A program made the translations under genes and the position numbers. The notes under the pieces were generated by a model. That model saw nothing but the letters and a program-made list of their open reading frames with translations. It was not told the origin of the DNA and made no database searches. From DATKWF01 sp035529715 (lineage in GTDB: Bacteria; Chloroflexota; Dehalococcoidia; Dehalococcoidales; RBG-16-60-22): 10,704 nt of DNA. The stretch spans positions 1 through 10,704 of the forward strand of contig DATKWF010000074.1 of NCBI GenBank assembly GCA_035529715.1, read 5' to 3'. The stretch's first letter is position 1, and each line of letters opens with the position of its first letter. Shown here piece after piece: positions 7,001 through 10,704 of this stretch.

Positions 7001-7231
7001 GAACCTTTTTCTCAGCTGGACAACAGTTCTTTAGCCAGGGAGGAGGGTGGCACCGGGCTGGGACTACCAATCACCAGGCAGATTGTAGACAGGCACGGCG
7101 GGCGAATTTGGGTTGAGAGTGAGTGCGGTAAAGGAAGTAGCTTTATCTTTACCCTGCCTCTGGCAACACACGGTCAGCCACATCCCAGGCGCAGAAATAA
7201 AGCCGCTGGGGAAGGGGGAAACGGGCGGTGA
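4091..7231 (+). CDS. Cytosolic sensor histidine kinase with six PAS domains
   Basis: A 1046-residue kinase without signal peptide or membrane segments, hence a cytosolic sensor. Six PAS modules each close with a D-[IV]-T-E motif (PAS-associated C-terminal signature) at residues 149, 274, 401, 526, 652 and 775, spaced 123-127 residues, each joined to the next by a short coiled-coil-like linker (ERKRVEEAL type). The HisKA helix follows, with phospho-acceptor His809 in HMSHELRTPLN. The ATPase domain has the N-box around Asn928 (LLSNATKFT), the G1 box DSGTGI from 956, the F-box IFEPFSQ and the G2 box GGTGLGL from 986, so all catalytic elements are intact. PAS6 carries a Cys713/His718/Cys727 cluster. 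The gene overlaps the downstream receiver gene by 4 bases (GTGA), so the receiver is a likely phosphotransfer partner. The signal is unknown; redox, gas or small-ligand sensing is possible. The GGAGG site favours the 4091 start over 4052. Confidence 0.95.
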   Translation: MTKTVEVTDNSPLLALSECKRTEERLRGSENRYRLVAENAADAIWTVGINMQPTYFSPSIARLLGYSVEEAMVRTMEEVFTPDSFELAMKVLAEEMAIEKTEQKDPSRSRTLEFELKRKDGSIVPVEIKHSFLRGPDGQPVEILAIARDITERKRVEEALIESEQKTRTFMDSVTDLFVIAGRNENILYVNEAMVRTLGYSKEALLGMNISELLSEESKANFIPKVKELVATGKITTENMWLTKDGKKIVGELVVNAIYDSEGNYSGSRGVFRDITERKAAEDKLRESEEKYRKLFELSPIGITTLDMKGVITASNPAAYKVGGYSENEFVGKHFSRIAPVRLRDIPRYMKAFGSIVRGKVPKPFDMAYQCKDGTTGWTELSIALLEAGGKKLGVQVIQRDVTEQRWAEEALRESEERYRHLFDNLGDAAFLADAETGLLIETNQQGELMLGRSRDEIVGMHQSELHPPGQADKYRQKFDAHIQQGHVADYDGEVIRKDGTIVSVRISASTLTIRGHQLILGLFRDITEPKRVEEALRAEERNFRNSLGDSPLGIRIINADGNTIYTNQALLDIYGYSSIEELKAVPASERYTPESYAEQQERVRKREAGEPVPDQFELNIVRKDGEIRNLEVFHREILWGGERQFQLIYYDITEQKRARQQVEQAAQEWRSTFDAISDWISICDKDFKIIRVNKAFADAFGMKPAQLIGKPCYEIFHGTNEPISDCPLRKAIETKRSTMTEFFEPHLGIHLEVSASPIFNEKGEVIACVHVVRDITERKRMEEEVLAKSRQLEMASRAKSEFLAHMSHELRTPLNVIIGFTELMLDGVTGRLKKEQRQCLNDVLNSGRHLLGLISDVLDLSKIESGKMELRMKNIDLPDIIESLRSQIMPVIRPRKQKLELDVEGGLPLVYADKSKVRQVLLNLLSNATKFTPDGGKLKIEAVSEDGWCRVSVIDSGTGIKEDDQKKIFEPFSQLDNSSLAREEGGTGLGLPITRQIVDRHGGRIWVESECGKGSSFIFTLPLATHGQPHPRRRNKAAGEGGNGR

Positions 7232-7596
7232 AAGGTAAGATACTGGTTGTAGAGGACAACCTGCTGAATATGAGGTTAATAGAGTTGTTACTCAGAGATG
7301 GTGGTTACACTTTACTCAAGGCAACCGATGGGGAAGAGGCGCTGGATGTAGCGGTGAGTGAGCAGCCCGACCTCATTCTGATGGATGTGCAATTGCCCAA
7401 GTTGAGTGGACTTGAGGCAACTAGGCAGCTGAAGCGGATGCCAGCCTTCAGCTGTATTCCCATCATTGCTGTTACTGCGTATGCGATGAAGGGGGACAAG
7501 GAGAAATTCATAGCGGCTGGTTTTGATGGCTGTTTGTCAAAGCCTGTTAACAGCCGTGAGTTGCATGAGGTGATTGCCGAAAAACTGGGGCAATGA
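7228..7596 (+). CDS. Single-domain CheY/DivK-like response regulator
   Basis: A 122-residue stand-alone receiver. Phosphorylation residues are all present: acidic pocket Glu9-Asp10, phospho-acceptor Asp53 in LILMDVQLP, switch Thr83 in AVTAYAM and Lys105 in LSKPVN. There is no output domain, so it must work by protein contact or as a phosphorelay intermediate. The AYAMKGDKEKF and GFDGCLSKPV segments resemble the DivK/hybrid-kinase receiver branch rather than chemotaxis CheY. The GTG start overlaps the kinase stop (GTGA), with GAAGGGGG about nine bases upstream, which implies translational coupling and matched production with the kinase. Downstream partners such as a phosphotransfer protein are not in the window. 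Confidence 0.93.
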   Translation: MKGKILVVEDNLLNMRLIELLLRDGGYTLLKATDGEEALDVAVSEQPDLILMDVQLPKLSGLEATRQLKRMPAFSCIPIIAVTAYAMKGDKEKFIAAGFDGCLSKPVNSRELHEVIAEKLGQ

Positions 7597-7628
7597 ATAG
7601 AATGACCACAGCATGAGTATAAAATAGT

Positions 7629-7656
7629 GCCGGACTTCTTACATCGGGCGTTTTTT
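7629..7656 (+). terminator. Weak intrinsic terminator after the receiver gene
   Basis: GCCGGA (7629-7634) and TCGGGC (7644-7649) form a six-position stem with one G-G mismatch and a nine-base loop, followed after one base by six T residues (7651-7656). It would separate the kinase/receiver transcript from the next regulator, perhaps incompletely. Confidence 0.4.
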
Positions 7657-7689
7657 AGAGCGGGTCAAGTTGTACTATGACTGCGACTT

Positions 7690-7718
7690 TTTTGTGATTT
7701 TTGGGGTTGCTTTTGTGA
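7690..7718 (+). promoter_or_regulatory. TTTTGTGA direct repeats spaced 21 bp
   Basis: TTTTGTGA occurs at 7690-7697 and again at 7711-7718, a 21-bp period (two helical turns), 58 bp before the PhoB-type regulator gene. OmpR/PhoB proteins commonly bind direct repeats, so an autoregulatory site is possible. T-richness weakens the case. Confidence 0.3.
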
Positions 7719-7775
7719 CGCTGGTGTTAGACGACTCCTGCAAACTAAAATAAAAGCGCCTGTGGTGAAGAGACG

Positions 7776-8477
7776 ATGGCAAATAGAATTCTTATAGTTG
7801 ATGATGACCCGGCTTTTGCCAGATTAGTTGATAAGGTTCTTACCGAAAAAGGGTACGAAGTAGTCAAGGCAATGGATGGGCAGCAAGCCTTGCGTCTCCT
7901 GTTTGACCAAAAGCCGGTGCTGGTGCTTCTGGATGTGGTGATGCCGGGGATGGACGGCTGGCAGATTTGCCATCGTATCCGTGACCTCTCCGATATACCT
8001 ATTATTATGCTAACCGGTCATCAAATGGGTGAGGAAGATATAGTACGCGGGCTTGACCATGGTGCCGACGACTATATCCTTAAGCCGGTGGGGAATAGGG
8101 AGCTGGTGGCGAGGGTGCGGGCAATATTGCGGCGTGCTGAGTTACCTCCATCCAAGAACGATGGGAAGGCGAGCATTTTTAGCGACGGTTTCCTCACTTT
8201 GGATATTGCTGAGCGGAAAGTAGTGGTGAAGGGAAAGCGGGTGAAATTAACCCCCATAGAATTTCGCCTGCTGGCATTCCTGCAGGGGAACGCTGGCCAT
8301 ATTCTTACTCACCAGCAGCTACTGGAAAAGGTGTGGGGATGGGAATATACTGATGACCTGGATTACGTGCGCATCTATATTTCGCATCTACGTCGCAAGA
8401 TAGAACCAGAGCCCGCCACGCCCCGATATATTGTAACTGAACCTGGAGTCGGCTACTATTTCCAGAAGTCTAACTGA
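7776..8477 (+). CDS. OmpR/PhoB-family DNA-binding response regulator
   Basis: A 233-residue two-domain regulator. The receiver (1-120) has the acidic cluster Asp9-Asp11, phospho-acceptor Asp53 in LLDVVMPGMDG, Thr80 and Lys103 in YILKP. The C-terminal winged helix (about 135-232) has the usual LTPIEFRLLAFL, the recognition-helix region DDLDYVRIYISHLRRKIE and the terminal wing IVTEPGVGYYF. All signature residues are kept, so phosphorylation-controlled DNA binding is expected. The ATG at 7776 is preceded only by a weak site (GGTGAAGA). It lies 179 bp after the single-domain receiver, in the same direction and without its own kinase, so the six-PAS kinase is the nearest candidate phosphodonor; this pairing is inferred. 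No clear promoter was found in the gap; TAAAAT (7746-7751) lacks a -35. Confidence 0.95.
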   Translation: MANRILIVDDDPAFARLVDKVLTEKGYEVVKAMDGQQALRLLFDQKPVLVLLDVVMPGMDGWQICHRIRDLSDIPIIMLTGHQMGEEDIVRGLDHGADDYILKPVGNRELVARVRAILRRAELPPSKNDGKASIFSDGFLTLDIAERKVVVKGKRVKLTPIEFRLLAFLQGNAGHILTHQQLLEKVWGWEYTDDLDYVRIYISHLRRKIEPEPATPRYIVTEPGVGYYFQKSN

Positions 8478-8491
8478 TAGAACGCTTCTCT

Positions 8492-8526
8492 TCATGATTA
8501 CCCCGCCTCAATTCTGGGTCGCATGA
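8492..8526. other. Two-step inverted repeat between regulator genes
   Basis: TCATG (8492-8496) pairs with CATGA (8522-8526), and inside them ACCC (8500-8503) pairs with GGGT (8516-8519). It lies just after the PhoB-type gene and just before the CRP-family promoter, without an immediate T-run, so it may be a weak terminator or a regulator site for the next gene. Confidence 0.3.
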
Positions 8527-8536
8527 CCGTTGCCTT

Positions 8537-8565
8537 TTGCTGAATTCTTGAATAGCTGATATAAT
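8537..8565 (+). promoter_or_regulatory. Promoter of the CRP/FNR-family regulator
   Basis: TTGCTG (8537-8542), exactly 17 bp, then a perfect TATAAT (8560-8565). Predicted start near 8572, leaving about 34 nt before the ATG at 8606. Confidence 0.7.
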
Positions 8566-8605
8566 TCTGGGAAAAGTCTAAAATCTTTTGTCTTGTTGGG
8601 AAGCT

Positions 8606-9277
8606 ATGGCTGTCCAGGTGGAATCCCTGAAATCTATTGCCCACTTTTCCAACCTCAGCATTGCCGAGCTTGATTCAATCAGGAAGTTCATATTTGAAAA
8701 GACGGTGGAGGCGGGGGAGATAATTCTGTTTGAAGGTGAGCCGGCAAAGGCGTTATATTTTGTCATCTCCGGTGTGGTTAAAGTGTTCAAAACCTCGGCA
8801 GATGGCAAGGAACAGATACTTTACTTCGCGCGTCCTGGCGAATCCATCATTGATGTCCCTGCCTTTGATGGTGGCCCGAATCTGGTTAGTGCTGAGGCCA
8901 CAAGACCGGTTGGTCTTTACGGCGTAAGGAAAGGCGACCTGGAGGCGGTTCTTCAGCAACACCCGCAGGTAGCCCTTAATACAATCCATGTTCTGTCGCG
9001 TAGGGTGGAGCATCTGGTATCACTGGTGGAAGATCTGTCCTTCAGGAATGTTACCAGCCGGGTAGCCAAGATACTCCTGGAGTATGCCGGTGACGGGACG
9101 GAGCGGAAGTCACGACTTACCCAGCAGGAGATGGCAGCCATGGCTGGCACCGTCCGGGAAATGATTGGCAGGTCGCTCAAAGTTCTGGAGAATGAAGGAA
9201 CAATCAGGATGGACCGCCATCGCATCGTAATTACTAATAAGGAAACACTTAGAGAAATGGCGGGGGTAGCCGTTTGA
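8606..9277 (+). CDS. CRP/FNR-family transcription regulator
   Basis: A 223-residue regulator: N-terminal cyclic-nucleotide-binding-like beta barrel (about 10-125, with GEIILFEGEPAKALYFVISG), a dimerisation helix (about 120-150) and a C-terminal helix-turn-helix (RLTQQEMAAMAGTVREMIGR, 170-189, then a wing to 210). There is no cysteine at all, so it cannot hold an FNR-type iron-sulfur cluster. The cAMP phosphate-binding Arg-Ser of CRP is not evident: the pocket reads GESIIDVPAFDGGPNLVSAEA (78-98), so cAMP is unlikely to be the ligand. It may sense another small molecule. The ATG at 8606 is preferred over an in-frame TTG at 8588; GGGAAG just ahead is a weak, close ribosome site. The ferredoxin gene follows after 58 bp in the same direction, which hints at linked redox control. 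Confidence 0.93.
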   Translation: MAVQVESLKSIAHFSNLSIAELDSIRKFIFEKTVEAGEIILFEGEPAKALYFVISGVVKVFKTSADGKEQILYFARPGESIIDVPAFDGGPNLVSAEATRPVGLYGVRKGDLEAVLQQHPQVALNTIHVLSRRVEHLVSLVEDLSFRNVTSRVAKILLEYAGDGTERKSRLTQQEMAAMAGTVREMIGRSLKVLENEGTIRMDRHRIVITNKETLREMAGVAV

Positions 9278-9335
9278 GATAAAGGTCACAGACAGCTAAG
9301 TGGTTTTAGCTTAAGATGAATACGGATGGAGGCAA

Positions 9336-9548
9336 ATGAAAATGGCGGAGATGCCGCTGGTAGATAAGGAAAAGTGTAACGGGTGCGGGTTGTGTATCAA
9401 AGTGTGCTATTGCCACGCTCTGGTGATGGTTGATAATGTTATAACTATTGTCGAAAGGGAGGAGTGTGAGTGGTGCACGGAGTGTGAAGCTGTTTGCCCC
9501 ACTGGAGCTATAAGTTGCCCCTTTGAAATAGTTATTGAGGAGCACTAG
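9336..9548 (+). CDS. Small 2[4Fe-4S] ferredoxin
   Basis: A 70-residue low-potential electron carrier. The first cluster motif is Cys14-x2-Cys17-x2-Cys20-x3-Cys24, followed by Tyr where ferredoxins usually have Pro. The second is Cys44-x2-Cys47-x2-Cys50-x3-Cys54-Pro, the canonical form. Two extra cysteines (26 and 61) are present. The acidic C-terminus (EIVIEEH) and size fit clostridial-type cytosolic ferredoxins. GGAGG at 9328-9332 lies three bases before the ATG at 9336 and nine before a second in-frame ATG at 9342, so the latter is an equally good start. A small stem (AGCTAA 9294-9299 with TTAGCT 9306-9311) lies between it and the CRP-family gene. Redox partner is unknown. Confidence 0.93.
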   Translation: MKMAEMPLVDKEKCNGCGLCIKVCYCHALVMVDNVITIVEREECEWCTECEAVCPTGAISCPFEIVIEEH

Positions 9549-9677
9549 CTGTAGCGAGTACCTCGTAACGTTTATTGCCTCTTCACTTTCTTCAGTTCCC
9601 TCTTTATATTCATTGGACTTTACCGGTATCTCCCCGCCATTTTGTCTGGAATGGGACAAAAGTCACATACAATAGTT

Positions 9678-9719
9678 ACCCCCTGACCTAAAATAAATTT
9701 GACTAAAGGGTAAGGGGGT
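9678..9719 (+). promoter_or_regulatory. Possible stem that hides the ribosome site of the next gene
   Basis: ACCCCCT (9678-9684) is complementary to AGGGGGT (9713-9719), the purine-rich ribosome site two bases before the ATG at 9722. An alternative pairing TTACCC (9676-9681) with GGGTAA (9708-9713) uses overlapping bases. The loop is 28 nt, so stability is modest. The rest of the 9549-9721 gap shows only weak promoter-like TACAAT (9668-9673). Confidence 0.3.
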
Positions 9720-9721
9720 GC

Positions 9722-9991
9722 ATGATGAGTCATAAGCTTAAAGAAGCACCTGAGAAACTGGAAACCGGGAACAAATGCCAGCACTACTGGATTATTGAAG
9801 ACGCTAAAGGTAGTACCAGTCGGGGCGTATGCAAGTTGTGCGGTGAAGAGAGGAAATTTTACAATTCCTGGCCCGGATTTGCCGTTCTAAAGCAGAACAC
9901 TGGCGTTTTTGAGCCACCCGACTCACCGGACAGCGAGCCGGATGGAGAGCTTGATGAGTTAGAACTGGAGGAAAGCAGTGCCAGTTTATGA
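9722..9991 (+). CDS. 89-residue protein with C-x-H...CxxC probable zinc site
   Basis: The central segment CQHYW (Cys19, His21) and GVCKLCGEERKF (Cys37, Cys40) gives a plausible four-ligand zinc site. It is followed by NSWPGF and a long acidic, probably disordered tail (residues 64-89, rich in Asp, Glu, Ser and Pro). The pattern HxW...TSRGVCKxCGEER recalls short proteins of unknown function that I associate with Chloroflexota, but I cannot name a family. Start: tandem ATGs at 9722 and 9725 after a TAAGGGGGTGC site. Its end overlaps the FmdB-like gene by 14 bases, so the two are co-translated. A role as a small zinc-dependent adaptor is only a guess. Confidence 0.75.
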   Translation: MMSHKLKEAPEKLETGNKCQHYWIIEDAKGSTSRGVCKLCGEERKFYNSWPGFAVLKQNTGVFEPPDSPDSEPDGELDELELEESSASL

Positions 9992-10175
9992 ATATAAGTG
10001 TAATGATTGCTCAACTAAATTTGAGTTGAGATGTGGCTTCGATGATGAACCTGATGTGCCTTGTCCCAGGTGCAGGAGCAGGGCACGCCGAATTTTTTCA
10101 GCCGTGCCTGTAATCTTTAAGGGTTCGGGCTTTTATACCACTGATAGTAGAGAGAGTAAGCCAAATCCCGATTGA
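9978..10175 (+). CDS. FmdB-family zinc ribbon protein
   Basis: A 65-residue protein with the FmdB/CxxC_CxxC_SSSS signature. It starts PVYEYKCNDC (Cys8, Cys11), has CPRC (Cys29, Cys32) and ends in the diagnostic IFKGSGFYTTD block (46-56). The family was named for a formamidase regulatory protein, but its members' roles are mostly unknown; a single zinc ribbon is predicted. The GTG start at 9978 is preceded by GGAGGAAA a few bases upstream, inside the end of the preceding gene, which supports translational coupling. It converges on the lipoprotein gene with 17 bp between the stops; the only terminator-like element there is a GTGCAC palindrome followed by six T residues, too weak to call. Confidence 0.9.
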   Translation: MPVYEYKCNDCSTKFELRCGFDDEPDVPCPRCRSRARRIFSAVPVIFKGSGFYTTDSRESKPNPD

Positions 10176-10192
10176 GGTTCTCGTGCACTTTT

Positions 10193-10704
10193 TTATTCTA
10201 AGGCTATAGTCACGTAGCCAGCTGATAAATCGTGGCTGAAGAGAAGGGTAAGCCCTTCACCCAGAGGCGCGATTTCATAGACCAGGGTTCCTCTCAGCTT
10301 ATCACCGGCCGGCACAGTCCCGTCAGGGGCAGGGTAATCACGCTCGGCATGGATGTTGGCTTGGGCTGTCCTCCCCGCTTTGTCCTCAACCAAAAAGGAC
10401 ATAATAAAGTCAACCTTTATATCCTCGGAACCTGTGGAATTATCAATTAACAAAGTGATAAAGCCCAGGTCTTCTCGTTTTTCGAATGATTCAACTGTTA
10501 TGGAAGCTCCCTTGCTGAGGTCAGCTGTTTCGCCTACCTTATATAGGCTCGGTTCGGGTGCTGGCGCCGGCGCCGGGGCTGGTGCTGGCTCTGGAGCGGG
10601 TGCCGGGGTTGGTACTGGTTCTGGCACGGGTGCTGGAGTGGGTGCCGGAGTGGGAGTGCACGCTCCCAGAACAAGACAGAACGCAGTAAGAAAAATTGCT
10701 ATAA
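10193..10704 (-). CDS. Lipoprotein with Pro/Ala-rich linker and DUF4352-like domain, start outside window
   Basis: The open frame runs leftward from the window edge to the stop at 10193; the start codon lies beyond 10704. The visible N-terminal part is a hydrophobic signal segment (IAIFLTAFCLVLGAC) ending in a lipobox Leu-Gly-Ala-Cys, so the mature protein should be lipid-anchored at the Cys and face outward. A linker of about 35 residues made of Pro, Ala, Thr and Glu follows, then a beta-rich domain (YKVGETADLSKGASITVESFE to the end) whose GETA...VTVE...NSTG..DIKV pattern and pG..LRGTLVYEI segment resemble DUF4352-type immunoglobulin-like domains. A GTG at 10627 could be read as a start, but it lies after the signal peptide and is rejected. 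Function is unknown; binding or cell-surface roles are usual for such proteins. Confidence 0.85.
   Translation of the reverse strand, partial: IAIFLTAFCLVLGACTPTPAPTPAPVPEPVPTPAPAPEPAPAPAPAPAPEPSLYKVGETADLSKGASITVESFEKREDLGFITLLIDNSTGSEDIKVDFIMSFLVEDKAGRTAQANIHAERDYPAPDGTVPAGDKLRGTLVYEIAPLGEGLTLLFSHDLSAGYVTIALE
10551..10663. repeat. Low-complexity Pro/Ala-coding repeat
   Basis: Degenerate 6-bp units of the GGTGCT/GGCGCC type run through this stretch and encode the Pro-Ala-Pro-Glu linker of the lipoprotein on the minus strand. Units vary in third positions, so it is an old or selected repeat rather than a fresh expansion. Confidence 0.7.

Noticed and set aside
9306..9659. 117-codon minus-strand frame over the ferredoxin gene
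   Set aside because: It runs antisense to the cysteine motifs of the ferredoxin, has no recognisable domain and no ribosome site I can support.
10232..10450. 72-codon + strand frame
   Set aside because: It is antisense to the beta-rich domain of the lipoprotein and shows no independent features.
10551..10663. Repetitive stretch considered as a CRISPR or regulatory repeat
   Set aside because: Units are six bases, degenerate and in frame with a Pro/Ala linker; there are no spacers.

Overview
The window reads as ordinary, densely coded bacterial chromosome of roughly even base composition. The gene set (a GuaB3-type IMP dehydrogenase-family enzyme, a soluble multi-PAS histidine kinase with separate response regulators, a small two-cluster ferredoxin, FmdB-type and other tiny cysteine-rich proteins, and an excisionase-like helix-turn-helix protein) best fits an anaerobic member of the Chloroflexota such as Dehalococcoidia. 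That assignment rests on overall resemblance and is an inference. No tRNA, rRNA, CRISPR array, transposase or phage structural gene was seen.

Layout. At the left edge lies the N-terminal half of rsmI on the minus strand (1-446), with its own promoter. It is separated from the divergent GuaB3-like gene (829-1983, +) by a 197-bp palindromic MITE-like element (522-718). Converging on the GuaB3-like gene is an unrecognised 250-residue protein (2024-2776, -) with a poly-glutamate tail and a promoter that carries nested inverted repeats. Next is a compact three-gene + strand operon (2979-3609): a small two-helix membrane protein, a 65-residue unknown protein and a helix-turn-helix DNA-binding protein. 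A 52-residue CxxC protein faces it on the minus strand (3628-3786).

The centre is a signalling cluster. A cytosolic histidine kinase with six PAS domains (4091-7231) is translationally coupled to a CheY/DivK-like single-domain receiver (7228-7596). After a probable weak terminator comes a PhoB-type DNA-binding response regulator (7776-8477). A CRP/FNR-family regulator (8606-9277) with a good promoter follows, and then a 2[4Fe-4S] ferredoxin (9336-9548).

The right end holds two overlapping + strand genes for small probable zinc-binding proteins (9722-10175, the second FmdB-like). Facing them is a minus-strand lipoprotein (10193-10704) with a Pro/Ala-rich linker, whose first residues lie beyond the window.

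How they may work together: kinase, receiver and PhoB-type regulator look like one phosphorelay or branched pathway, and the CRP-family regulator and ferredoxin suggest redox or energy control. No effector target can be assigned from the window alone. The least explained parts are the three-gene small-protein operon and the operator-like repeats in front of the 250-residue protein and the kinase.
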